DNA from: an uncultured Bacteroidia bacterium
GTDB lineage: Bacteria > Bacteroidota > Bacteroidia > Bacteroidales > UBA932
Reading direction: 5' to 3'
DNA: 34,906 bases
NCBI GenBank assembly: GCA_902769525.1
Contig: CACXPG010000017.1
Location: 1 to 34,906 of the forward strand
Shown here: positions 17,523 to 26,683 of the stretch, one piece after another
Numbering within the stretch: the first letter of the stretch is position 1
How the letters are laid out: each line of letters starts with the position of its first letter
Notes under the pieces: model-generated
The model's input: only the letters and a program-made list of their open reading frames with translations
The model's database searches: none
Told to the model about the DNA's origin: nothing
Program-made: the position numbers and the translations under genes

Positions 17523-18434
17523 TCAAAACACACTTACTTTGATATACCTTTTAGGGTTCTTTTTTATCTTCTTTATAAGGGTGTCGATATCGTTGATAAG
17601 ACTGTCTACCGAGTTGTGCAGGTCTGCGGAATTCATCAAACGTCCTGTGGTTGAACCAGGTGACTGGAGTTTGCTGATAAGGGCGTTCAGGTTGTCTACG
17701 GTTTCAGTCAGCTTAACGGCAGAAAGATTGTCGGCCGTCTTGTTGATATTGGAGATGGCGGACTTGAGATCTCCGTTCGGATCGGCGAGATCTCCGCTGA
17801 TCGTGTTTATGTTCTTAAGGGAGGCGGACAGGTCAGGCGTCATTCCGTTGAGTGAAGAAGAAAGCTTCTGGATATTCGCCAGAGATGCGTTCAGGTTCCT
17901 GACAGAGGCGTGGAGGTTAACCCTAGTGGAAGAGTCAAGAGTCTGGTTGATGGCATTCAGCGTCCCGTTCAAATTCTCCAGAGTCTCTCCAAGCCTGGCC
18001 TTGAGAGGCCCGACATAACTGTAAAGCACTGAAATCATGTCCGGAACATTCTCTCCCCTGAGGGTGTCGCCGTCTTTTGCCTCTATAGTGGATTCTCCGA
18101 GGGCAACCCTGAGAGCCTTTCCTCCCAGAAGGTCTGAACTGTAAACCTCCGCACGGGAGTCAATCGGAATCAGATAGTCTCTCTTGATGCTGAAAGTCAG
18201 CAGGAAGCTGTCTTTTACCGGATCCAGGCGGATATTCTCGATAGAGCCCACCTTCAGTCCTCTAATATATATAGGAGAAGTTGCAACCATGCCTTCCACG
18301 CTCGGCAGATAAGTATAGTATCTGTTGCTTTTCTTGAAAAGGTCGTGACCTTTGAGGAAATTGAGTGCAAAGAACAATGCAACCAATACGATAATTACGA
18401 AGAGTCCGATTTTCTGGCTGTTTGTGATTTTCAT
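17523..18434 (-). CDS. MlaD/MCE-family lipid transport protein
   Basis: This 303-residue protein has one N-terminal membrane anchor (LFVIIVLVALFFALNFLKG, about residues 11-29). A single MCE domain follows (about 35-120, including VEGMVATSPIYIRGLKVGSI and LLGGKALRVALG). The C-terminal helical region (about 145-295) is rich in Asn, Leu and Ser with repeated LNA/NLN segments, consistent with an elongated oligomeric coiled coil spanning the periplasm. MCE proteins form hexameric channels moving phospholipids between membranes. The permease and ATPase partners (MlaE, MlaF) are not in the window. It starts 11 bp after the amidase gene on the same strand and both diverge from an LptD-like gene, placing it in an envelope cluster. 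The family call is firm; pathway direction is unknown. Confidence 0.9.
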   Translation of the reverse strand: MKITNSQKIGLFVIIVLVALFFALNFLKGHDLFKKSNRYYTYLPSVEGMVATSPIYIRGLKVGSIENIRLDPVKDSFLLTFSIKRDYLIPIDSRAEVYSSDLLGGKALRVALGESTIEAKDGDTLRGENVPDMISVLYSYVGPLKARLGETLENLNGTLNAINQTLDSSTRVNLHASVRNLNASLANIQKLSSSLNGMTPDLSASLKNINTISGDLADPNGDLKSAISNINKTADNLSAVKLTETVDNLNALISKLQSPGSTTGRLMNSADLHNSVDSLINDIDTLIKKIKKNPKRYIKVSVF

Positions 18435-18445
18435 GTCAATATCTC

Positions 18446-19651
18446 CTATCTGCCTGCAATTTTACCATTTTTTATCTCCACGACAAAGGCATCCCTGAAT
18501 TTTTTCTTCACCTGCCGAAGCTGGCCTGCAGCTGTTTCCCTGGAAGAGAAATGCCCGTAGCAGTATTTGTAAAGCCCCCTTTCATAGTAACGGGTTACCG
18601 GAGAGAGGCCCTTGAATTCTGATGAACCTTTTGGAAGTTTCTTCCTGGAGGCCATTATCTGTATCGAGTAGTCTGCCTTAGAGTCGCTTATGCTGTTTTC
18701 CGGCTGGCTGTAAGACTGGCCGGCGTGGACCTCGTCCTGGACAGAAGATACCGTATCGGCCTTGACGGCAGGAGCCGGTTCAGGGGTCTGGACGGTATCG
18801 GTTCCGGCTTTTGACACGTCTTCTTCAGCAGCGGAGTTGGTCTTGGCGTAGTCTTCACAGTATCTTGTGAATGCGTCTGCCAGGCGGCGGGCTATCTTCT
18901 GCTGCCCTTCCGCGGTAATGAGCTTTGCCTTGTCCTGGAGGTTGGACAGAAAGCCTATCTCGGTCAGTACAGAAGGCATAGTGGTTCTCCAAAGCACCAG
19001 GAACCCGGCCTGACGGACTCCCCTGTTATGGGAAATCGGCCCCTTGCGGTACTCGTCCTGAATGAAGGACGCCAGCTTTATGCTCTGCTCGGAATAGGCA
19101 TTCTGCAGCAGCGAGAAAATGATGTATGACTCCGGAGAATCCGGGTTGAAGCCTTCGTACTTTGTCGTGTAGTCGTCCTCCAGCTTGATTACGGCGTTCT
19201 CCCTCTTGGAGACCTCAAAGTTGCGGTCGCTGACGTGAGAGCCCATAGTATAGGTTTCGCTTCCGTAAGGAGCGGAAGAAGGATTCGCGTTAACGTGTAT
19301 CGAGATGAACAGGTCCGCCTTGTTTCGGTTGGCTATGTCCGCTCTCTCGGCAAGAGGAATGAACACGTCTTTCTTTCTGGTATATATGACCTTGACGTCA
19401 GGATGCTCGCTTTCAATGATTTTCCCGAGCTTCAGGGCTACTGACAGGACAATGTTCTTCTCGCTCCACTTGCGGTCCTTGCTCATGCAGCCGTTGTCAT
19501 GGCCACCGTGCCCCGGGTCAAGCACCACGCACTTGACTCGCCTGGAAGCGTCCTGGGCATTTGCCTCAAATGCAAACGCCAGCGCCAGGACAAGCAGCGC
19601 CGCCAGATAAAGAGTCCGTTTGAGGAAGGTGGATGTCCGCCAGGTTTGCAT
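18446..19651 (-). CDS. N-acetylmuramoyl-L-alanine amidase with C-terminal SPOR-like domain
   Basis: This 401-residue exported Amidase_3 hydrolase cleaves the amide bond between MurNAc and the peptide stem of peptidoglycan. A signal peptide spans residues 1-32 (LYLAALLVLALAFAFEANA). The catalytic domain (about 36-240) shows the zinc-ligand motif DPGHGGHDNG, then SEKNIVL (Glu ligand), FISIHVNA (His ligand) and LTEIGFLSN (catalytic Glu). A Ser/Thr/Glu-rich linker (about 245-325) leads to a basic C-terminal segment (YSIQIMASRK through KFRDAFVVEI) that looks like a SPOR domain, which binds denuded glycan strands at the septum. That suggests a role in daughter-cell separation, like AmiC. It is first in a transcription unit with the MlaD gene. 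Confidence 0.93.
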   Translation of the reverse strand: MQTWRTSTFLKRTLYLAALLVLALAFAFEANAQDASRRVKCVVLDPGHGGHDNGCMSKDRKWSEKNIVLSVALKLGKIIESEHPDVKVIYTRKKDVFIPLAERADIANRNKADLFISIHVNANPSSAPYGSETYTMGSHVSDRNFEVSKRENAVIKLEDDYTTKYEGFNPDSPESYIIFSLLQNAYSEQSIKLASFIQDEYRKGPISHNRGVRQAGFLVLWRTTMPSVLTEIGFLSNLQDKAKLITAEGQQKIARRLADAFTRYCEDYAKTNSAAEEDVSKAGTDTVQTPEPAPAVKADTVSSVQDEVHAGQSYSQPENSISDSKADYSIQIMASRKKLPKGSSEFKGLSPVTRYYERGLYKYCYGHFSSRETAAGQLRQVKKKFRDAFVVEIKNGKIAGR

Positions 19652-19676
19652 TATCTTTTATAAATTGTTAAATTTG
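19645..19676 (+). promoter_or_regulatory. Promoter of the LptD-like gene
   Basis: TTTG (19645-19648), 20-base spacer, TAAATTTG (19669-19676): a full match to the Bacteroidota promoter pattern. Its position upstream of 19728 supports the ATG there as the true start. The -33 element overlaps the first codons of the divergent amidase gene. Confidence 0.75.
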
Positions 19677-19687
19677 CCCGTTGCTGA

Positions 19688-19720
19688 CAAATTTACAAAT
19701 AAAACTGAAAATACGCACAA
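19688..19720 (-). promoter_or_regulatory. Candidate promoter of the amidase-mlaD unit
   Basis: On the minus strand TAAATTTG (19695-19688) lies 36 bp before the amidase ATG, with TTG (19720-19718) 22 bases upstream, slightly wide. It interlocks with the plus-strand LptD promoter, so the two units may interfere with each other or be co-regulated. Confidence 0.5.
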
Positions 19721-19727
19721 TATAGAG

Positions 19728-22493
19728 ATGTCCGCCTTTCTAAAAATACGCAATCTGCTGATGGCTGCCACTGGCATCTTCATTTTGTGCGCCCTGCAGG
19801 GATTCACCCCCAAAAAAGGCCCTTACGGCAGCAAAAACGCTCTTTCTTTTCTCCGCGACACAATAGTGACGGCAGACAGCCTGATGGCCTCAGACACCCT
19901 CTCCCAAAAGGACTCTCTGGCAAAGGCAGACTCCTTGTTCGTTGTTGACTCATCGCAGATTTCCACCCTTAAGCAGCCTGTATTCTCCACTGGAAGAGAC
20001 TCCAGCGTGGAAATCCTCACAGACGGCAAAAGGATGCTCTACTACTATGGAGACGTTACTGTAAAATACGAAGACATCGAGATAAAAGCAGACTACATAG
20101 CATATAACGTGCAGACCAGAACGGTGTTTGCCAAAGGACTTCCAGACTCCACGGGAGTGGTCAGCGGCCATCCAGAACTCAAGGAGGGCAAGAACACATA
20201 CACCATGGAGAGCGTATATTACAACTTCGACACAAAGAAGGCCAAGATCAAGAACATGATGACCCAGGAGGGAGAAGGCAACATCAAAGGCAAGTATATC
20301 AAGAAGATGGAAGACAATTCCATCAACATAGCAAAAGGCATTTACACCACCTGCGATGCCGAAGAGCCTCACTTCTACCTGCAGATGACAACCGCAAAGG
20401 TCATCAACAAAGGCCCTGTAAAGAAAACAGTGTTCGGTCCTGCTTATACCGTAATCGAAGGTGTGCCTACCCCGTTTGCCGTGCCGTTCGGATTTGTTCC
20501 GAAAATCAGCAACCGAAGCGGCGGAGTCCTCTTCCCTACATACGGAGAAGAAACGGCCAGAGGCTTCTATATGAGGGGCCTGGGCTATTATTTCGTGCTC
20601 GGCGAACACGCTGACATAGCAGCGACCGTAGACTTTTACAGCAAAGGGTCCTGGGCCACCAACATCAACACAAGGTACACCAAGCGGTACAAATACACCG
20701 GAAACCTGGCGGGAGTCTATTCTGTGGACATAACGGGTGAGAAAAACCAGCCGGACTACGCCAAGAGCAAGAACTTCTCCCTCAACTGGAGCCATAACCA
20801 GGACGCGAAGTCAAGGCCCGGAACCACTTTCAGGGCATCTGTGAACTTCTCGTCCCCGTCCAACAGCCGTTATAACTCCACCACCATCAACCAGGCCCTG
20901 ACAAACCAGATTTCATCTTCCATCTCATACGGAAAGTCATGGGCCGGCACTCCGTTCTCCCTGTCTGTAAACGCTCTGCACAACCAGAACTCCAGAGACA
21001 GCTCATACGCAGTGACCTTCCCTAACGTCACTTTCACCGTAAGCAGAATCAATCCTTTCAAGAGGAAGGTGATGATCGGGAAAAAGAAATTCTACGAAGA
21101 CATAACTTTCAACTACACAGCTCATTTCGACAACAAGATAAACTTCAAGAGCTCCGATGTGGGAAAGCCGGACTTCTTCAAGAAGATGCGCAACGGCCTT
21201 CAGCACACTTTCTCCATAGGACTTCCTACTTTCACGGTGCTCAAGTACGTGCAGGCTTCTCCAGGCATCAGCTATGGAATGAACTGGTATTTCTCAGATA
21301 CCAGGCAGTACTACGACACCCGCCTGAAGAGGGCTGTTACCGAGTATTCCGACCCGTTCAGCACCTTCGGGCTCACCCAGACCTATTCCTTCAACCTGTC
21401 TTTCAACACACGAATCTACGGCTTGTTCAACTTCGGCAAAGACAAGACTCTACAGGCTGTAAGGCATATCATAACCCCTAGCCTAAGCCTGAACTACACT
21501 CCTGAAATGGGAACAAAAGCTAATGGATTCAGGACATACGAGTATGTGGACGCGGACGGCAAGGCTCATTCTGTCGTCTACAACAAATATGCGGGGCAGC
21601 TCTATTCTCCTCCAGGACAGGGCAGCAGCGCAGGGCTGAACTTCAGTTTCGGCAACACCCTGGAAGCCAAGGTCAGGTCGCAGAGAGACACCACGGGCAA
21701 GGGAGTGAAAAAGGTCAAGCTGATAGACCAGCTCAACATTAACGGCTCGTACAACTTCCTGGCAGACTCGATGAAGCTGTCCAATATTTCCGTCAACATG
21801 AGCACCACCATCTTCGGCAAGATGGGCATCTCCGGAAACATGACTCTGGACCCTTATGCCATCAACGAGAGAGGACAGAGATATAACAAGCTGATGATTA
21901 CCCAGGGTGGATTCAAGCCGTTCAGGATGACCGGTGCCAGCCTGTCCACTTCCTATACCTTCCAGGGAGAGGGCAGAAGCAGATGGGGCTCAGACTACAA
22001 GCAGGAAGGCGGTATGCCTGTACAGCCTACAAGAGCCGGCACAAACTCCACATCATCTTCCTACCAGAGAATCTACTACCACCCTATCACGGGAGAATAC
22101 ATACCGGGCGGCTGGGTCTACTACTACGACCCGAACATGCCTTGGAGCGTGAACCTCAACTTCAGCTACTCCTACTACAAGAACTACCAGTACTCCAACA
22201 ACCAGCTGATAACCCGCAACAACCACACCATGACTCTGGGTATCAGCTCCCAGGTGACCATATACAAAGACCTTAGGGTATCGCTGAACACAGGAGTGGA
22301 CCTTACCAAGATGAAGCTTACCACAACCCAGCTTTCAGGCTCGTTCAGCCTGCACTGCTTCAACATAGCGTTCTCGTGGATCCCTAACGGAAAATGGGAG
22401 AGCTGGAGTTTCAGGATAAGCGCAAACGCCTCGTCTCTGGCAGACTTGCTGCAGTTCAAGAAGAACGCCAGCTACTGGGACAACTCTTATTAA
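19728..22493 (+). CDS. LptD-like (OstA family) LPS-assembly outer-membrane protein
   Basis: With the ATG at 19728 the product is 921 residues. An upstream in-frame start at 19620 would overlap the divergent amidase gene and precede the promoter, so I reject it. The N-terminus is a signal (LLMAATGIFILCALQG), followed by a Ser/Asp-rich linker (TLSQKDSLAKADSLF). An OstA/LptA-like beta-jellyroll comes next (GDVTVKYEDIEIKADYIAYN, TVFAKG, GIYTTCDAEEPHFYL, with VPFGFVP before the barrel). The remainder (about residue 230 onward) is a long aromatic, alternating beta-strand region ending in a short aromatic tail, as expected for an outer-membrane barrel. LptD inserts lipopolysaccharide into the outer leaflet. 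The cysteines that form the LptD disulfides in E. coli are not obvious here. It lies next to amidase and MlaD genes and 19 bp upstream of rpe. Confidence 0.85.
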   Translation: MSAFLKIRNLLMAATGIFILCALQGFTPKKGPYGSKNALSFLRDTIVTADSLMASDTLSQKDSLAKADSLFVVDSSQISTLKQPVFSTGRDSSVEILTDGKRMLYYYGDVTVKYEDIEIKADYIAYNVQTRTVFAKGLPDSTGVVSGHPELKEGKNTYTMESVYYNFDTKKAKIKNMMTQEGEGNIKGKYIKKMEDNSINIAKGIYTTCDAEEPHFYLQMTTAKVINKGPVKKTVFGPAYTVIEGVPTPFAVPFGFVPKISNRSGGVLFPTYGEETARGFYMRGLGYYFVLGEHADIAATVDFYSKGSWATNINTRYTKRYKYTGNLAGVYSVDITGEKNQPDYAKSKNFSLNWSHNQDAKSRPGTTFRASVNFSSPSNSRYNSTTINQALTNQISSSISYGKSWAGTPFSLSVNALHNQNSRDSSYAVTFPNVTFTVSRINPFKRKVMIGKKKFYEDITFNYTAHFDNKINFKSSDVGKPDFFKKMRNGLQHTFSIGLPTFTVLKYVQASPGISYGMNWYFSDTRQYYDTRLKRAVTEYSDPFSTFGLTQTYSFNLSFNTRIYGLFNFGKDKTLQAVRHIITPSLSLNYTPEMGTKANGFRTYEYVDADGKAHSVVYNKYAGQLYSPPGQGSSAGLNFSFGNTLEAKVRSQRDTTGKGVKKVKLIDQLNINGSYNFLADSMKLSNISVNMSTTIFGKMGISGNMTLDPYAINERGQRYNKLMITQGGFKPFRMTGASLSTSYTFQGEGRSRWGSDYKQEGGMPVQPTRAGTNSTSSSYQRIYYHPITGEYIPGGWVYYYDPNMPWSVNLNFSYSYYKNYQYSNNQLITRNNHTMTLGISSQVTIYKDLRVSLNTGVDLTKMKLTTTQLSGSFSLHCFNIAFSWIPNGKWESWSFRISANASSLADLLQFKKNASYWDNSY

Positions 22494-22512
22494 CAAAGAC
22501 AAAAACTTCACT

Positions 22513-23163
22513 ATGAAAAGGATGCTTGTAGCCCCATCGATGCTCGCCGCTGATTTTGCCAATCTTGCAAAGGACATAGATATCGTCAACGCCAACGCGG
22601 ACATTTTCCACCTGGACATTATGGACGGAGTGTTTGTCCCGAACATCTCTTACGGAACGCCTGTCATTGAGGCAATATGCAAAAGAGCCACAATCCCTGT
22701 GGAGGCCCATCTTATGATAGTCGAGCCGCAGAAGTTCTTCGAGCTATACAAGTCTCTGGGCGTAGGTTCCATCAGCGTCCACTACGAGGCCTGCAACCAT
22801 CTTGACCGCACAGTGAATAGAATAAAGGAACTGGGAATGAAAGCCGGCGTTGCCATCAACCCCCACACCAGCGTCCATCTGATGGAAGATGTGGTACGGT
22901 TCTCCGACTACATCCTGATAATGAGCGTGAATCCAGGCTACGGCGGTCAGAAATACATACCTTACTGCACGGCAAAAATCGCTGAGCTGAAGAAAATCAT
23001 AGAGAAGAACAATCCTGACTGCCTTATAGAGGTTGACGGCGGAGTTGGCCTGAATAACATAGAGGAAATTGCAGCTGCCGGTGCAGACGTGGTTGTTGCC
23101 GGAAGCGCTGTTTTCTCAGCGACAAACCCGGCCGAAGCCATCAAGAAACTCCAGGGAATCTAA
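22513..23163 (+). CDS. rpe: Ribulose-phosphate 3-epimerase
   Basis: This 216-residue TIM-barrel enzyme interconverts ribulose 5-phosphate and xylulose 5-phosphate in the pentose phosphate pathway. Family blocks are complete: APSMLAADFANL at the N-terminus, metal ligands in FHLDIMDGVFVPN (His33, Asp35), EAHLMI (His66), MSVNPGYGGQ (phosphate loop) and EVDGGV (Asp175). It begins 19 bp after the LptD-like gene and is probably co-transcribed with it. Its stop codon overlaps the stop codon of the convergent psd gene and no terminator separates them. Confidence 0.97.
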   Translation: MKRMLVAPSMLAADFANLAKDIDIVNANADIFHLDIMDGVFVPNISYGTPVIEAICKRATIPVEAHLMIVEPQKFFELYKSLGVGSISVHYEACNHLDRTVNRIKELGMKAGVAINPHTSVHLMEDVVRFSDYILIMSVNPGYGGQKYIPYCTAKIAELKKIIEKNNPDCLIEVDGGVGLNNIEEIAAAGADVVVAGSAVFSATNPAEAIKKLQGI

Positions 23164-23813
23164 ATCTTTGCTATTACGCTCCGGCAGGCGCGGACCTTGT
23201 CGCCTTCCTTTACAAGAATCTCCGATCCGGCAGGAAGGAAGAAATCTACCCTGCTCCCGAACTTTATGAAGCCCATCTGCTCTCCGGCTCTGGCTCTGTC
23301 GCCTTCTTTTGCGTAGCATACGACACGCCGAGCCACATATCCGGCTATCTGCCTGAGGAAAAGCATCTTGCCAGTTTCTGTCTTTATCGCGACAGATGTC
23401 CTTTCGTTCTTTTCTGAAGACTTGGGATGCCAGGCCACAAGATACTTGCCCTGATGATGCCTGCTGTAAACAACATCTCCGCTGACAGGATAATAGTTGA
23501 CGTGAACGCTCCAGATGCTCATGAACACGGACACCTGGATACATTTTGACTTGAGAAACTCCCCTTCTTCCACCTCCGCTATCTTCACCACTTTCCCGTC
23601 TGCGGCAGAAAGAATCTCATCCGGCAAAGGCTTCGATGCCGTTCTGTGAGGGTCTCTGAAGAAATAAGCCACAAAGCAGAAAAGCCCCAGCAAAGCCACC
23701 GACAGAACAACGGTTATCCAGTTCACCCCGAATGCCAGCATCAAGGCAGCGGCAGCCACTGCAAAGACAAAGAACGTCACAAGAACTGATATGCGGCCTT
23801 CTCTGTGTATCAT
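23160..23813 (-). CDS. psd: Phosphatidylserine decarboxylase proenzyme (short type)
   Basis: This 217-residue membrane-associated enzyme converts phosphatidylserine to phosphatidylethanolamine. Two hydrophobic segments near the N-terminus (about 8-25 and 30-50) anchor it. The block SVHVNYYPVSGDVVY and the self-cleavage site GS in IKFGSRVDFFLP are visible; cleavage there makes the alpha chain with its pyruvoyl group. The size fits the shorter PSD class rather than the E. coli type (322 residues). The gene is last in the rsfS-ftsH-cdsA-psd unit, starting one base after cdsA. The upstream enzyme phosphatidylserine synthase is not present here. The 3' end overlaps rpe by 4 bases, tail to tail. 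Confidence 0.93.
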   Translation of the reverse strand: MIHREGRISVLVTFFVFAVAAAALMLAFGVNWITVVLSVALLGLFCFVAYFFRDPHRTASKPLPDEILSAADGKVVKIAEVEEGEFLKSKCIQVSVFMSIWSVHVNYYPVSGDVVYSRHHQGKYLVAWHPKSSEKNERTSVAIKTETGKMLFLRQIAGYVARRVVCYAKEGDRARAGEQMGFIKFGSRVDFFLPAGSEILVKEGDKVRACRSVIAKI

Positions 23814-23814
23814 A

Positions 23815-24672
23815 TCAACAGAACATTTCTAGTAACAAATAGAACAGAAACGCTGCCGGAAAAGCCAGAAGCCCGCTGTCGAACCTGTCCAGAAGACCTC
23901 CGTGACCGGGCATTATCCTTCCCGCATCCTTCGTCTGGAACTTTCTCTTGAGCTTGCTCTCCACCAGATCGCCCAGAATGCTGAAAATGCAGATTATCAA
24001 GCCGAACAAGACACTGGTCCAATAAGAATAGTCCGGCAGAAGCACTCCGAACGCCCTTAGAGCCAAAGCGGTGCCCACCGAAAGAACCACAGCGCCAAAA
24101 ACTCCTTCCCAGGATTTCTTCGGGGATACCGAAGGCATCAGCTTGTGCCCGTGTTCTCCCTGACCGAAAGCCGTTCCGATGCAATAGGCTCCGATATCTC
24201 CCATCCACATAATTATCAGAAGTGAAGCAATGTTCCATCCGTTAAACCCCCAGGTGTTCCATCCACCCAGCCAGAAAAGCAGACCGAATGGAACAGCAAT
24301 ATAAACCAGAGATGACCAGGCATATTCGAACCCGCATTTTCCGGATGAAAACAGATATGCTATCGGCAAAGCAAACAGAATCAGGAAAAGCAAAGCCATT
24401 GCCACCCAAAGCATAATGACGAAAACAGGGGAAGTCAGTATGGCGATACTGCCCAGAACGAAAATACAGACACAGGCAATTAGGGCAAAAACCTTGACAG
24501 CAACTTGACCCTTGCCCATCGTGAGCCTGAGGTACTCGTAAGATGTCCTGACAAGGTAGAACGAGAACAGCACCAGAAACGGATAAGGATTATGCGGATC
24601 GATAATCAATGACGCCAATGTCAAAGCGGTAAACACCACTCCGCTAATTGTCCTTATCACTATCTCTTTCAT
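23815..24672 (-). CDS. cdsA: Phosphatidate cytidylyltransferase (CDP-diacylglycerol synthase)
   Basis: This 285-residue integral membrane enzyme makes CDP-diacylglycerol from phosphatidic acid and CTP, the branch point for phosphatidylserine and phosphatidylglycerol. It shows about seven to eight hydrophobic segments. The C-terminal signature runs SPKKSWEGVFGAVV, then GDLVESKLKRKFQTKDAG and PGHGGLLDRFDS, including the metal-binding acidic residues. The order ftsH-cdsA-psd links phospholipid synthesis with membrane protein quality control. It begins 11 bp after ftsH and ends one base before psd, so translation is likely coupled. Confidence 0.95.
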   Translation of the reverse strand: MKEIVIRTISGVVFTALTLASLIIDPHNPYPFLVLFSFYLVRTSYEYLRLTMGKGQVAVKVFALIACVCIFVLGSIAILTSPVFVIMLWVAMALLFLILFALPIAYLFSSGKCGFEYAWSSLVYIAVPFGLLFWLGGWNTWGFNGWNIASLLIIMWMGDIGAYCIGTAFGQGEHGHKLMPSVSPKKSWEGVFGAVVLSVGTALALRAFGVLLPDYSYWTSVLFGLIICIFSILGDLVESKLKRKFQTKDAGRIMPGHGGLLDRFDSGLLAFPAAFLFYLLLEMFC

Positions 24673-24683
24673 TTTTGTTCTGT

Positions 24684-26681
24684 TTATTCTGCCTTTGTAT
24701 CTTCAGGAACCTTGTTTTCTTCAGATGCTGACGGGAGTTCCTTTGCAGGCGCCTCGGAGTCAAGTTCCTTCACTCTCGGACCATAGATTCTCTCCAGGTC
24801 TTCGGCGAAGATAACCTCTTTCTCGAGCAGGAGCTGTGCCAGCTGCTTAAAGCCGTCCATGTGGCTTTCAAGCACTTCTTTTGCCATCTGGTGAGCCTTG
24901 TCTATGAGGACTTTGGTCTCGGCGTCTATCATTTCTGCAGTCTTGTCGCTGAAAGGCTTGGAGAGCTGGTAGCCGTCTTCCTGGAAATTGTAGTAGGAGA
25001 TATTTCCCAGCTTGTCGCTCATTCCGTAATAGGCAACCATAGCGTATGCCATCTTGGTCAGACGTTCCAGGTCGTTCAGCGCGCCGGAAGAAATCTTGTT
25101 GTTGATTATCTCCTCGGCGACACGGCCGCCAATCAGGCTCGCCATCTCGTCCATCATCTGCTCCTTGGTCATAATCTGCCTTTCCTCAGGCACATACCAG
25201 GCAGCACCCAGGGCCTTGCCTCTCGGGATGATGGTAACCTTCAGAAGCGGATTGGCATTTGGCAGGAACCAGCTTACGGTAGCATGGCCGGCCTCGTGGA
25301 ACGCGATGGTGCGCTTTTCTCCAGGAGGAATGATCTTGCTCTTTCTTTCCAGACCGCCGATGATTCTGTCTATGGCATCCAGGAAATCCTGCCTGTCAAC
25401 GAATTTCTTGTTATGGCGGGCGGCAATCAGTGCAGCCTCGTTGCAGACATTTGCAATGTCAGCGCCAGAGAAACCCGGAGTCTGCTTGGCCAGGAAACTC
25501 AGGTCCAGATTCGGATCCAGCTTGAGCTTCTTCAGGTGAACGTTAAATATAGCCTCGCGGTCCTTGAGTTCAGGAAGGTCTATCGTAATCTGGCGGTCGA
25601 ACCTTCCGGCTCTCATCAGGGCCTTGTCCAGAATGTCTGCACGGTTTGTGGCAGCAAGAATGATTACTCCGCTGTTGGTCCCGAAGCCATCCATCTCGGT
25701 AAGAAGCTGGTTAAGAGTATTTTCCCTCTCGTCATTGGAAGAGAATCCGACATTCTTGCCACGGGCTCTTCCCACAGCGTCTATCTCGTCGATGAATACA
25801 ATGCAAGGAGCCTTCTCCTTAGCCTGCTTGAACAGGTCCCTGACTCTTGAAGCACCCACTCCCACGAACATCTCCACAAAGTCACTGCCGCTCATCGAGA
25901 AGAACGGCACGTTTGCCTCTCCTGCCACAGCTTTGGCCAGCAAGGTCTTTCCGGTTCCTGGAGGCCCTATCAGAAGCGCTCCCTTAGGAATCTTTCCGCC
26001 AAGGTTGGTGTACTTTGAAGGGGTCTTCAAAAAGTCCACGATTTCCATAATCTCCACCTTGGCCTCTTCCAGCCCGGCCACATCCTTGAATGTAACCTTC
26101 ACCTTGCTGTTCTTGTCAAAGACCTTGGCCTGGCTCTTGCCGACAGAGAAGATTCCCCCGCTGCCGCCTGAGCCGCTGCCGCCTGACATTCCCCTGGACA
26201 TCCTGGAGAACAGATATATCGTGAAGATAATGAATATCAGAGGCCACAGCCAGCCCAGAATGTTGCCCCAATAGTCTTTGGAGACATTGAAGCTGTACTT
26301 GAACTTCTTGTCCTCAGGAAGAGAGTTCCTGATTTCGCTGAACTCCTTTTCAGCGTCAAAGGAGGACGGCACCTGGAAATAGAACACAGACGTAAAGCCA
26401 GGGACCTTGCCCCCGAACCTGTTCTTGTACTTTTCCAGACGGTCCTTGCGGATTGTCACCGTTCCCTGAAACTCATTGGTGATGTAGTCTATCTTCTCCA
26501 CATCGCCCTGAGGGATCATACTCTCCTTCACCTCATACCATTCAACCTTCACAGGATCTCCGCCCTTGTAGTTGAAAAGCATGTAAACCAGCAGGATAAT
26601 CAGCGGAATGTAAATGAAGGCCATCGCATTGGACAGGCCCCTTGAACCGCCCTTCTTGTTTCCCTTGTTGTTTGCCGCCAT
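24684..26681 (-). CDS. ftsH: ATP-dependent zinc metalloprotease FtsH
   Basis: This 665-residue hexameric AAA+ protease of the inner membrane degrades damaged or unassembled membrane proteins and selected regulators. Two transmembrane segments (about 20-38 and 140-160) flank a periplasmic domain of about 100 residues. A Gly/Ser-rich linker (MSGGSGSGGSGG, about 165-176) leads to the AAA domain: Walker A GPPGTGKT at 239-246, Walker B IVFIDEIDAVG, second region of homology ATNRADILDKALMRAGRFDRQ. The peptidase zinc motif is HEAGH (462-466). The tail after about 640 is acidic. It starts 2 bp after rsfS, so the two are coupled. Confidence 0.98.
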   Translation of the reverse strand: MAANNKGNKKGGSRGLSNAMAFIYIPLIILLVYMLFNYKGGDPVKVEWYEVKESMIPQGDVEKIDYITNEFQGTVTIRKDRLEKYKNRFGGKVPGFTSVFYFQVPSSFDAEKEFSEIRNSLPEDKKFKYSFNVSKDYWGNILGWLWPLIFIIFTIYLFSRMSRGMSGGSGSGGSGGIFSVGKSQAKVFDKNSKVKVTFKDVAGLEEAKVEIMEIVDFLKTPSKYTNLGGKIPKGALLIGPPGTGKTLLAKAVAGEANVPFFSMSGSDFVEMFVGVGASRVRDLFKQAKEKAPCIVFIDEIDAVGRARGKNVGFSSNDERENTLNQLLTEMDGFGTNSGVIILAATNRADILDKALMRAGRFDRQITIDLPELKDREAIFNVHLKKLKLDPNLDLSFLAKQTPGFSGADIANVCNEAALIAARHNKKFVDRQDFLDAIDRIIGGLERKSKIIPPGEKRTIAFHEAGHATVSWFLPNANPLLKVTIIPRGKALGAAWYVPEERQIMTKEQMMDEMASLIGGRVAEEIINNKISSGALNDLERLTKMAYAMVAYYGMSDKLGNISYYNFQEDGYQLSKPFSDKTAEMIDAETKVLIDKAHQMAKEVLESHMDGFKQLAQLLLEKEVIFAEDLERIYGPRVKELDSEAPAKELPSASEENKVPEDTKAE

Positions 26682-26683
26682 CT

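Noticed and set aside
19620..19727. Upstream start for the LptD-like gene
   Set aside because: It would overlap the divergent amidase gene, precede the promoter and bury the signal peptide 36 residues in.
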